Of a stretch of DNA of 64,000 nt, positions 30,035-40,521 are shown piece after piece. Source of the DNA: Heracleum sosnowskyi. Lineage: Eukaryota > Streptophyta > Magnoliopsida > Apiales > Apiaceae. Location of the stretch: the NCBI GenBank assembly GCA_030848705.1, contig CM061240.1, forward strand, positions 22,091,001 to 22,155,000, in the 5' to 3' direction. Each line of letters starts with the position of its first letter. The stretch's first letter is position 1. The position numbers and the translations under genes were made by a program. Under the pieces are notes generated by a model that was not told the origin of the DNA, did not search any database, and saw nothing but the letters and a program-made list of their open reading frames with translations.

Positions 30035-30545
30035 ATGAAAGAGTTAGCGACTCAGTTACAAGAATTGTTGGGCAAGGATATGATAAGACCCAGTGTACCA
30101 CCGTGGAGAGCCCGGTGTTGTAGTAAGAGAGAAAGATGTTAGCACAAGATTATGCATCGAACCTCGAGAGTTGTATGAGTTCGACATGGAGAATACGTAA
30201 CCTTGTAAATGATTGTTTGATCAGCGGAAGAATGCTGTGTATTTCCAAATTTATTTAAGAACTGGATATCACCAGTTGGAAGTTAAATCCGAGGATATAC
30301 CCAAGACTGCGATTCGTACTAGGAATAGACACTTCGAGTTTTCAGCGAGGTTATTTTGGGTTGATTAATGCACCCACAAATTTTGTGGAATGTAATGAAT
30401 TGGCTTTGAGTTACCCGTGATAGTAGATAACATGAGATAGAGAAATGGCTAGAATTGACCTAGGATTATGACTGGGAGATACACTACCATCCGGGGAAGG
30501 CCAATGTGGTGGCCGATACCCTTAATTAAAATGAGACAGAGATGG
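30035..30545 (+). pseudogene. Gypsy 1 reverse transcriptase and RNase H remnants
   Basis: RT start is clear at about 30040-30110 (MKELATQLQELLGKDMIRPS, VPPWRAPVL); the following motif region (to about 30420) is readable only across several frame changes, and no FxDD catalytic box is found. At about 30445-30535 the RNase H end EIHYHPGKANVVADTL appears, close to the usual YHPGKANVVADALSR. The palm with the catalytic box is deleted between them. Confidence 0.75.
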
Positions 30546-31230
30546 ATTCCGAATGATCGGGAATTAAAGGATGAGATTTTACACAAAACCCAAGTTAGTT
30601 CAACAAACTAGAAAGACAAAAGATTTCACCAACAAGCGGCTAGTGACAACCAAGACAGACAGAGAAAGCATGCAGACTAAGCCCGCGAGTATAGAGATAG
30701 TACTGCTATTGATAAGCTAAATGGTAAGTTAATGAATGACAAGCAAGTTTATGCTGGTGTATTTCTGTACAAACAAGATAGAGGATATGAGGTTAGAGAT
30801 TCATGATGCTAAAGGTATCTCCATGGAAAGAATTAATGAGATTTGGAAAGAAAGGGAAGTTGAGCCCGAGATTCATTGGGCCATCTGAGATTTTAAAACG
30901 CGTCAGGAAGGTGGCCTACGAGCCAACCTTACCCCCCAAACTTGTAGAATGGTCATAACGGGGTTCGTGTGTCAATGCTACGTCAGTATACTATAGATGC
31001 CCGACATATGTTAAAGTACGAGCAGGTAGATATACAACCTGGTCTGACTTACAAAGAGCAACCTGTGGAAATCACGGATAGAAAAGAGCAAGTGCTAAGA
31101 GACAAGGTTGCCAAGCTAGTGAGAGGTTTATGGAAAATCAAGAAGTGGAAGAATCCACTTGGGAGTTAGAAAGTGCAATGGGAGAGAAGTACCCCCCAGT
31201 TATTCCTAAGCTGATTCTGGGACGGAATCC
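30546..31230 (+). pseudogene. Gypsy 1 integrase C-terminus with chromodomain-like end
   Basis: About 30835-30930 reads LMRFGKKGKLSPRFIGPSEI and AYEPTLPP; about 30970-31190 reads VSMLRQYTIDARHMLKYEQV, YKEQPVEITDRKEQVLRDKV and the WKIKKWKNP end, followed in another frame by EESTWELE. This is the integrase C-terminal and chromodomain-like tail of Tekay/Del-type gypsy elements. The catalytic DDE core is not seen. Frames change at least twice. Confidence 0.75.
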
Positions 31231-31234
31231 TTTT

Positions 31235-31247
31235 AAGGAGGGGAGAC
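31235..31247 (+). promoter_or_regulatory. Gypsy 1 polypurine tract
   Basis: AAGGAGGGGAGAC directly before the 3' LTR. Confidence 0.9.
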
Positions 31248-34200
31248 TGTAATAACCCGAATTTTTGGTAAAATTAAAACTTTTCTTATTATGATTAAGT
31301 GCATCAGTGAATAGTGAATTTGGTGGATGAATAGTGTTTTTGAGGGTTAAGAAAATTTTTCATGCCACCTATGTACGAGACGTAGTGTGGATATTCCGAA
31401 GTCATATTAGTGATATACGGAGTAAATAAGTGAATGCAAAGACGATCGGAATTCAGAAATTCCGAATTTTATTTTGGTGTAGTATTTGACCGGGCAGTGA
31501 ATTATATATTATTATATTCAAGAAATGAGCTATTAAATTTGAGGATTTAATATTTTGGAATTTTATTATATTTGATTTGAGGATTTAGAACGAAAACCGC
31601 TGATACTTTATAACGAGATTGAGCGATTAAGCAAACGAATCATGGATTAAGGATTGAAATTATGACAAGATTAAATATCCTGCACGATCATCAAGAGAAT
31701 TATATCAAGTGGATTCAAGGATTTAAACAAAAAGGAAGCTAACCAAGAGTTAAGGAGCTCTATAAAAAGAGATTGAGAATATTCGAAGAAACGCGAGAAC
31801 ATTTTCTAAGAACAAGGAATAAAGAGGGAATATATAAGGGATGTTGGAATTAATATTGAATTAAGGGATTGTGCCACAGTGGAGTAATAAAATGCAAAAT
31901 ATAAGCTGTAACGTATTGATTTTATTAAAAGGACACAAAGACGATCGAATTGGTGGAAGAAGAAAAACCAAGGTATCATGCATGAAAGTCAACCAAAAGG
32001 TTAATGGTGTATTTGCAACATTGACAAAAATGGGGTTGTTTGATGAGAGAGCAACAAGTGGACCAATGGGTGATTGACAACACAAAATAAAGGATGCATC
32101 CAAGTTAAAAAGCAAAAGAAAAGCAAAGATGCTCCAATCTGCCAAACAAGAGCACAACTCAAAGAACAATTCATATCTCCACTTTTATCCATCCATAAAT
32201 CACCAAAGTTTAACCATAGCTTCTCCACTCCATGGGTAACATTCGTTCAAAATTTTATGGTTAACAAAGGAGTGTAGCCTAGCCAAATCTCTTCCCCAAG
32301 TTGGAGAACCCAATCTGTCCAGTTTCTGTCCAGCGGAAAGATGGGGCTCAAAACCCTAGCTAGGAAGCTTCCAATTGGGCGATCTATAACTCAAAAGAAA
32401 CCTTATGAATAGCACAAGGTCTGGTAGACATTTTATCACCAAACTCTTATTTTTCGATTTGTTATGAATTTTACAAGATGAGGATGAATAGTAACTTCAA
32501 GTGGTTTTCTTGTTTTGATCTTAAGGATTTAGCACTTTAAGGACCATCTAAAGCTTGTTAAAGGTTTATAAACACTTGATAGTGTTTTTAGAGCATCCAA
32601 GGAGGTAAAACCCTAACCCACCCTTTGAGTTCATATGAGTTTTGATGATTGTTTTGATGTTATAAGCTTAAGAGATCATGTTTACGTATTTTAGTTGTTA
32701 TTTAACTTTGTGAAATATGAAAAATGGTGGGTGTTCGATTGTAGCCACACCCCTGACCTTATAAAAGTAAAAAGGTTGATTGTTGAGGTTGTGGATGTAT
32801 GGTATGCCCGGTGTGTCTTGGTTGTGTTGTGACAAAATTGGATTATTCGATTTTAAGCCGTCGTAATGCCCGATTTTCGGTAACTCTAAAAACTGCATAG
32901 AATCCGAAAACATAACTGCCTCTTTTGGTTCAGTGATGAACATGAGTGTGTAGAGCTTTGTTTCTAGTTTACGTGAGCGCAAGAATCATGTCATTACGAT
33001 TTACGGTTTATGAGATATGACCATTTTAGTGAAAGTGGTTCAAGGAATGAGATTTCAGAAATGTACCAACTTTGTGGCTATGTTTGAGACCCTTAAGAGT
33101 TGTTTTAAAATATGAAATTTTGTATTGAAGTGCCAAGGTCAGTTATGAAAGTTTGTACGAAGGTTTCGAGTCCAAAAGATTATTTTTCGATTTTATAAAA
33201 ATGTGTTAGCCGAGGTTGCGCAAGTGAAAACCACTAAGAACATGACTTAGAAACCAATGTTGTAAATGGTTAAGTATAACTTGTATTCGAGGATCGATTT
33301 CGGACTAAACCTACGACTTAAGTAATTTTCGATTCAACATGGACTTAGTATGAGCCTATAACGAGCTAGTAATGCCTTGGTTGTGTTTCGCTTACGTGTT
33401 TAAGCATTGAGTACAAGTGGATTATCCAGGGGATTAATCGTGCGTTTTCTTTGACTTTGTCTAGATTGTTCGGCATCGTCGCGAACCCCTATCACTTCTC
33501 GAGCATCAGGCAAGTTTCTAAATCCATACTTTGAAGTATTAATTATATAACACTGCCTTTGCCATGTATAGTGTTGTATAGTTTTGAGATAAATGATTAT
33601 ATCGTGTTAAATAGAATTTGACTTTTGGACATTATACGAGCTTTGAGATAATGTACTTACGAACCGGTATACCTTGTAGCTCTATAGATAAGAGCATGTT
33701 CATTGTTTCGACTCTAGACCGGGAGTCGATATTTTTGTTATATAGATAGTCGTGGAAACCCGGAGGGGTTCCAGCGACAGAGTACTATTCATCTTGAGGA
33801 ATATTATTAATAATCATTATTTATGTTCCGGAAAGTATTTATTATTTGGAAATGATTTGGTAATTGGCTCATAAGCTAGCTATCGGGTAACTGTTATTTG
33901 AGAATTATTTATTTAATGAATATTATTTTAGAATATTTATTTGATGATTATTTATTTAATGAATATTATTTTAGATTATTCATTTGAGGATTATTTATTG
34001 AATGAATATTATTTTAGAATATTCATTTGAGGATTATTTATTTAATGAATATTATTTTAGAATATTCATTTGAGGATTAATTATTTAATGAATATTATTT
34101 TAGAATATTCATTTGAGAATCATTTATTTAATGAATATTACTTTCGAATATTCATTTGAGGATTAATTATTTATTTAATGAATATTACTTTCGAATATTC

Positions 34201-36215
34201 ATTTGAGGATTATTGACTTAAAGAATATTATTATATTCATTTGAGGATTATTGATTTTAAGAATATTATTTTGAATATTCATTTGAAGATTATTTTATTA
34301 TTTAATGAACATTACTTTTGAATATTCGTTCGAGGATTAAGTATTTATTTAATGAATATTATTTGTGAATATTCATTTAAGGACTAATTATTTAATGAAT
34401 ATTATTTTCGAATATTCATTTGAGATTTATTAATTAATGAATATCAATTCGAATATTCATTTGAGGTTTACTTATCGAGGATTATTTATTTATGAACAAT
34501 ATTTTGAATATTCATTCAAGGCTATTTATTTAACGGATATTATTCTGAAAATTCATTTAATCTTTAATTACTTATTAAATATTATTTTCGAGTATTCATT
34601 GAAGGATTACTTATTTCATAAATATTATTAATTATTTTCAAATCAAAAAGAGGTTCGCAAAACAATGTTTTCCATTTAAATCTGTCTTATAAGCGGATTT
34701 AAATGCTCGCTCAACTATCAAAAATATGGGAAACCTGATTTAAATGACTACTACTCGTTTTAAACTCTCAACTCAAAAACTGTCAGGGGACAGATATTTT
34801 CTCGGAGCAATTTAATTGCTGCCAGTCAAGTATTGTGTTACGGGAACAAGTCGATATCCATTAACAAGCATCGCTTGGGAAATATTGGAGAATCTTCCTT
34901 TCTAACCTAGATATAACTACTGAGTGGAGTCGTATCAACAAGTATTACACTTGGGGAAAGGAAGACGATCTTTACGTTTCAGAGTCATGGATTTCATCTG
35001 AACTAGGAGCATGTGTAAGAGGTCGAGTCGCACCGATCCATCATTTTTATTGCCCCAAATGGGCCGGGAGATCCAGAAAGGCGGTAGACAATGTCAGGCT
35101 GTCGTGATACTTCCATCTACATGTAGAAAACATATATTTTGTTGTACAACCTGCTACTGATCATAGTAAGGTTGGTACGACGGGCGCGGAGAAGGCTCCA
35201 GTATTGGTTCATCATCCAATTTGGATATTCCTGCAACATGTATTGGGGTGAAGAACAAATCGTGTTGGCAGGTGGTCGAAAAGTGCTTGAAAATGAAGTG
35301 GCAATAAATTCTTGCAATTTCATCTTTGATTTTATGAGTATGACTCTGATAAAATCTTACTTAGATTATATATGCATAAGTGGATTTTGGGTTACGGAAA
35401 CCTTATATTGAATTTTCCTTATAACTTCATCTTTTAAGTTATATGTTGATAGTCTGCTTATATTTTATATAGCAGATATTTTACGGAAAGGATATACTGA
35501 ATTACCTTGTTACTTCATCTTTTATATTATACTAGAACTTTGTTCATAGTATGAATATCGAAAGTTGCAGAATATAATGGAAATGATATTTGAAATACAA
35601 CAATGGTACTGTTTTTGGAATACATTCCGATAAGGAAATAATTTTAGTATCGAGATATTTTGACAAATTGTTGTCTTATACCCGCTTTATTCTGGATTGA
35701 ATTAAAGGCAGAATTATGCCATACTTTCATTACCTTGCTGAGCTATCGCTCACTCTTGCTATTGTTTTATATATATTATATAGCAGCGAAGCAGGATGCC
35801 AATGGGACGGCACATACCCCGCAGGGCGTTTCCATAAACAGTTTCCAGCAGTGATCTCGAGAGTAGTGCGAACCAATCGAATCAGGCTACAGCTTTTGGT
35901 ATTCAACTTATGTATAGATATGAACGGTATGAGAGGATTGTGAGCATCAGAAGGCTAAGTTGGTAATGTAACATTACTTAGAAATTGTATCAGTGACAGA
36001 TTCAAAGTCATTTGGGTATTGTAATAAAGATTATTTATTCCGCAATGGTTGTATTTGTGTCGTTTCTGAGACTCTAACCTGTGTGTGTGTGTGAGACATA
36101 TATTGTGGGGTCATGAGCAGGTGAATTATGCACGGTGTGAGTAATACAGGTAAGGCCAGGAGTAAAGGGATCGTGACTACTCTAAATCCCTGACCCCGGA
36201 TTTGGGGCTGTTACA
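31248..36215 (+). repeat. Gypsy 1 3' LTR (4968 bp)
   Basis: Pairs with 9368-14379. Shorter by small deletions, including the CACCTCAACGCTCGAGG-containing segment present at about 12980 in the 5' LTR. Carries its own hairpin array at about 33900-34640 in which the 43-bp units have diverged more than in the 5' copy. Confidence 0.95.
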
Positions 36216-36220
36216 AATAT
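36216..36220. repeat. Gypsy 1 target-site duplication, right
   Basis: AATAT, identical to 9363-9367. Confidence 0.9.
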
Positions 36221-36782
36221 AAAGCTAGTATAATTTTGACATGACCTGGCCATTTTTGACATGACATGGCCTAGTATAATTTTTATCAATTACTTTTTTT
36301 AAAACAAAAATGTGTAAACTATTAAGAGCTAATTAGATGACTTCAAAAAATAAAAAGTAAAAAGCTAATCAGATTTCACAAAATTAGATAATTAGTTTTG
36401 TGCGAAACTTGAAATTTTAAACTTTAACATAATGTGTTTAAACTCTAACACAATGAAACTAATGTGTTAAATCTAATTAGAATACTCACAAAATAATGTC
36501 AAAAAACAATAAATCAGTTTACGGTCACGGATGTTGAAATCGAGGCATTATGGTCTAGTTTAAGGAAATTACAGAGAGTTATTATTTTGGTAATCGATTT
36601 ATTATGGATCATTCTATTGTTACCCTAATGAAGCACTTGTAATTTTTAATTATTTGAGGGTTGTTGGTGTGTTGTTAGATGAGTTTAGTTTTGTGACTGT
36701 TGTTAAATCTTAATAAACCTTTTTATCAAGGTAAACCTTTTATGATTTAAATGGCACTAATAATTTTAACAAATTTTATTAG
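36221..36782 (+). other. CACTA B intron, right part
   Basis: AT-rich, with two copies of TTTTGACATGACCTGGCC-like sequence at its start matching the left intron part, and an acceptor TTTATTAG ending at 36782. No other feature seen. Confidence 0.6.
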
Positions 36783-38570
36783 ACAAAATATGAAATTCCC
36801 GAGGAAGGAAGAACCTATACATTGCGGACAATTGGTGCTTTGTGGAGGCTGCACAAGAGCTGGATTAAGAAGGATCATTATCTCAAATATCACAATGACG
36901 AGGACAAGCTAAAAAATTGCCCCAATACCGTTTCAGTCGAGGAATTTAAGGTGCTTCTCAAGTACTGGGGGGATGAAGAAGTGAAGGTATATCTAATCAC
37001 ATGTTAATCCCTTAGCTGGTACTTACCTTTTTCACAAATGTCTTGAATTTTTTTTGTAAGTGCTTTTATATTTTTTGTACTACTAGAAGATAACCCGTGC
37101 GAAGCACGGACCTAGTTAATTTATTTAAAATTTAAAATTATTTATTTAATATAAATAAGGTTATAATAAGAAAATTATAATTACAATATAAATTTTAGAT
37201 GGGTAAGAATAAAAAAAGTTATTTAATTTGCTTATAATAACATAGTATTATTTACCCACTGCAAATTTTGCGTGAATTGATGAAAAGCTAAAAATGAATA
37301 AAAGAATTCAAGCTCCATTAGTCAAACAAATAAGGGAATTGTTGTGGAAGAAAATTATTATAGGATTAGAAAAATAATTTAAAAAAATTGCACATATTTT
37401 CAGCTTGGTTAGACATAAAACTAAGAATTATACTTAAAATATACTCAAGAGATTTAGAAGGAGAATGATACCTAGAGATTAGAGTGTTGTAGATGTTCCG
37501 GACAAAGGTAGATTAAGATAACAAATTAAAGGGTATAAAATAGATTTAGATTAGAACATAGAACTCTACGTGAGATAAGATTTCTACGTGAAATAGGATT
37601 ATAGGGGTGGAACCAAAAAAAGGTGAGAACCAAATTTGGTACCATTAAAAAGGGTTTTGCTTATTAATAAAGGTTATAGATATTGAATGGTTGGTCAGGA
37701 GCGAGCTGAGAAAAATGCACAAAATCGGAAGTTGATTGTAGAGACGCACACTGCTGGTCGTAAAAGTTTTGCCCAGATTGGCGAGGAGATAGTATGTCCA
37801 ATATTTCAAAGATGCTTTCATTTTCTATGTGTTTATGAAATGCCACTTTTATATTTTCATGCATTCTGTAGTTTTAATATTATGACTATTTCCTGGAATT
37901 ATTTTGACAGAAAGTAGAAAAGAAAATTGAACCTGAAAAACTAGCCCCGCAAGATGAAATTTATGCCAAAACCCGTAAACGAAAACCAGGACACGTGTAT
38001 AAGGTAATGACGTAATAATTTAATTATTTTAGTCTTTTTAATATTTTCAAGATTCTGTAATTTTTTTAAATGTAGTCTCTCAGTTTTTAGTTGATTGCGG
38101 AAAATTCCTTAAATGTAGTCTCTCAGTTTTAATGTTCTGTATTTTTATTAACATGTTTATTTGTAGACTATTGTTACTGAAGATGGCACTGAGGAGCAAG
38201 TGAAAAAACCAAGCCATTGACCGAATTGGCTTCTCGGAAGATCTGGAAAGTGCAGAAAGACAAAATCTCAGCAGCCAAAGCTTTTTAGTTCCAGTACTAC
38301 TGCTTCTGCTACAAATATTGATGACTTGAAAAAGACTTTAAGGGAGGAAATCATGGCTGAAATGCAAGAGATGGTAGAGAGAAAGGTGTGCGAGAAATGT
38401 CAAAGGTAATAAAAAAATTGGGAGAAATCAATCCAGAATTCCAACACCTTGACGTTGAAGAGTTGTGTGCTGGTGGTGATGACACTGAGGACAGTGATCA
38501 GGAGGTCGATGATCTTGAGGATGATAATCATGAGGATGACGATCAGGTGGACGACGAAACTGATGATTGA
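36783..38570 (+). pseudogene. CACTA B ORF1, 3' exons
   Basis: Continues the frame broken at 9220: joining 9220 to 36783 reads FVKTKYEIPEEGRTYTLRTI, with no shift, and then GALWRLHKSWIKKDHYLKYH, LKNCPNTVSVEEFKVLLKYW. This is the core of the Transposase_24 (Ptta/En/Spm) family. Further exons: 36783-36986, about 37687-37791 (RAEKNAQNRK, HTAGRKSFAQ), 37911-38003 (KRKPGHVYK), from 38167, and a last part to 38570 with a very acidic DDLEDDNHEDDDQVDDETDD end. A TGA after VKKPSH (about 38218) and a frame change near 38390 break it. The product would normally bind the subterminal repeats with TNP2. Confidence 0.8.
37080..37680. other. AT-rich insertion-like segment in ORF1 intron
   Basis: Begins around TACTAGAAGATAACCCGTGC with a perfect CCGTGC-GAA-GCACGG hairpin (about 37096-37110), then about 550 bp of A-rich sequence ending near ATTAATAAAGGTTATAG. 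This start motif is common in dispersed plant repeats, but I cannot assign the class and found no clear target duplication. Confidence 0.35.
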
Positions 38571-38865
38571 TGACCAGTACTTATACTTTCAATGTCCGTA
38601 CTTTTGGTAGACATTGGTATTTTAATATTTTCTTTAAGATTTTAATGTACTGAATTATGGTGTAAGTCGACATGTGCTTTGACTTAAAATTTAAGTACTA
38701 GAGCAGGATGATATTGTGTTAAGAGCCAACTATATATGTTTGGGCTTTGTTGGCTTGTTTTGTTGGATTTGTCATTTGGGAAATGAAGAAATTGATTTCT
38801 GGTTTGGTATGCCTTTGTGCATGGTAATATTAAATTTTCAAACATTATATTGCAATCTAGACTAA
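38571..38865 (+). other. CACTA B 3' untranslated region
   Basis: Follows the ORF1 stop; TA-rich, no ORF, leads into the subterminal repeats. Confidence 0.6.
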
Positions 38866-39300
38866 CAAAAAGTGTTGCAAATATGTATTTCCAATAAGAT
38901 ATATAGTATTACAACATGGATAAAAATGTTGCAGATAAATGTTGCTAAAAAAACCAAAAACATTGCAATAACCATCAAAATGTTGCATCATAATGTTGCA
39001 AATAAATTAATTTTGTAACATTCTAAGCCAATAAATGTTGCAAAAATGTGTTGCATAATTCTATTGTAACACCTTAAATGTGTTACTAAAACAGACAAAG
39101 TGTTGCAATAAAGCGCTATTGTAATACTTGACAAATGTTACAATAAGTACATCAAAGCGTTACTATATGGGTTCGTAGGCAACGGCCGCAAATGCAACAC
39201 CGAGTTTTGGCTAAAGCGTTACATAAAACTCTATTGTAACACATATGGGGTCTAATGATACACTTTTTTGGGCTTGCAATAGGTCAAATATGGTGTAGTG
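38866..39300 (+). repeat. CACTA B right subterminal repeats and terminus
   Basis: TGTTGCAA and its variants (TGTTGCAT, TGTTACAA, and TTGTAACA in the other orientation) occur more than a dozen times. Pairs in opposite orientation form hairpins, for example TTGCAATA and TATTGTAA around AAGCGC at about 39106-39130. The end reads ATATGGTGTAGTG at 39300, the complement of a CACTA terminus. Confidence 0.85.
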
Positions 39301-39745
39301 ACTCTGAATCTTAGGCCTGTAATCGATTCCTACTTTATTTTCCATTTAACCTTTTTCTGATAGTGACAACTAATATGACCTAGTGTTCATTTTATAGGCA
39401 TATTAGGGGAATGGTAAGGTAAACAGTCAACAGTTTGGAATACCCATACAACTACCACATATAGAAATTAAGATTCATGTCTTCCACTAATCCAACAATT
39501 AACACACAACAGCCAATCAATGCAAAGTCTTTGACCAAAGATCTCAGACTTTGAGGTTATCCAACTTAATGACACAAAGTTTTATTACTGACAATACGAC
39601 TAGCACATAATTTAATTTAGAAAAGTCATAGAAAATCTGCTGTCGAAAAGAATAGAAACTTATGTGACATTAGCTTCTCATGACAGTAACTTGGAGGTTA
39701 CTGTCACAAGCTGCATTCAGATATGAAAATGTAAAAACTAGTAAG
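39301..39745 (-). other. Non-coding part of minus-strand copia next to pol
   Basis: Lies downstream of the copia RNase H ORF on its strand and up to the CACTA B end. No LTR terminus is present, so it is probably the pol to env-like spacer of the same copia, interrupted by CACTA B. The three bases after the CACTA end are ACT. Confidence 0.5.
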
Positions 39746-40521
39746 TTAACATACCAGATTAAGCTTTCCCAACTCACTTACCAACCTGTTAAAGGTGGCT
39801 TCATCCAATGGTTTAGTGAAGATGTCTGCAAGTTGCTTTTCTGTTGGGATATAGATCAATTTCACAGTTCCTCTTTCAACATGTTCTCTAATGAAGTGAT
39901 GTCTGATATCAATGTGCTTTGTCATAGAGTGTTGAACAGGATTGTCTGAGATGACTATGGCACTAGTGTTATCACAGTAGATAGGAATGTTGCTTAACAC
40001 TAGTCCATAATCCAATAGTTGATTCTTCATCCACAGAATTTGTGCACAACAGCTTCCAGCTGCAATATATTCAGCTTCTGCAGTTGATGTAGAAACTGAA
40101 TGTTGCTTCTTGCTAAACCATGACACCAATCTTCTACCAAGAAATTGACAGCTACCTGTTGTGCTTTTTCTGTCAATTCTACATCCAACATAATTTGAGT
40201 CAGAGTACCCAATGAGTTCAAATCCAGTATTCTTAGGATACCAAAGGCCTAGATTAGGGGTGCCCTTTAGATATCTAAAAATCCTTTTGATAGCCACTAA
40301 GTGTGACTCTTTTGGATCATCTTGAAACCTTGCACAGAGAAATGTAGCAAACATAATGTCTGGTCTGCTAGCAGTTAGATAGAAAAGTGATCCCACCATG
40401 CCTCTATAAGCACTAGAGTCCACTTTCTTTCCCTTGGGGTCAAGATCCAGATTTGTTGATGTAGAGATAGGAGTCTTGGCAGGTGATGAATATTCTAAGT
40501 TGAACTTTTTGAGAAGTTCCT
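39746..40521 (-). pseudogene. Copia pol fragment: end of RT and RNase H (probably Copia 3)
   Basis: One uninterrupted frame from 40521 (ELLKKFNLEYSSPAKTP) to the stop at 39746. Motifs: YRGMVGSLFYLTASRPDIMF, ASRPD, the RNase H STAEAEYIAA block, DNTSAIV, and the TEKQLADIFTKPL end of copia pol. Clearly diverged from Copia 1 and 2. The upstream side is cut by the TG end of Gypsy 2 at 40522, and the rest of pol should lie beyond that element, outside the window. The catalytic YVDD is not included, so it is inactive here. Confidence 0.9.

Larger units (their letters stand above)
9368..36215 (+). mobile_element. Gypsy 1: complete Ty3/gypsy element with about 5-kb LTRs
   Basis: Two long direct repeats (9368-14379 and 31248-36215) start TGTAATAACCCG and end GGGGCTGTTACA. 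They are flanked by the 5-bp duplication AATAT and bordered inside by a tRNA-iMet PBS (14384-14395) and a PPT (31235-31247). The interior carries decayed gag, RT, RNase H and an integrase C-terminal region with a chromodomain-like WKIKKWKN end, pointing to the Tekay/Del group of chromoviruses (inference). Total 26,848 bp, of which 12,169 bp is the nested Copia 1. All coding is broken, so it is non-autonomous. Confidence 0.95.
6213..39300 (+). mobile_element. CACTA element B (TNP2 and ORF1), 5'-truncated, with nested retrotransposons
   Basis: The element carries a TNP2-type transposase C-terminus (6213-7405) and a second multi-exon gene (7514-38570), the standard two-gene layout of plant CACTA elements. 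Its right terminus ends TGGTGTAGTG at 39300 (CACTACACCATA on the other strand), preceded by a field of TGTTGCAA repeats. The left terminus and the N-terminal half of TNP2 are missing: the coding sequence meets the Copia 3 env-like ORF at about 6213. The terminus differs from CACTA A beyond CACTACA, so A and B are different families. Without Gypsy 1 the remaining length is about 6.2 kb. Confidence 0.8.

Noticed and set aside
297..39300. A single giant CACTA element from 297 to 39300
   Set aside because: The two ends share only CACTACA and have unrelated subterminal repeats (GACCGAC against TGTTGCAA), so they are ends of two families.
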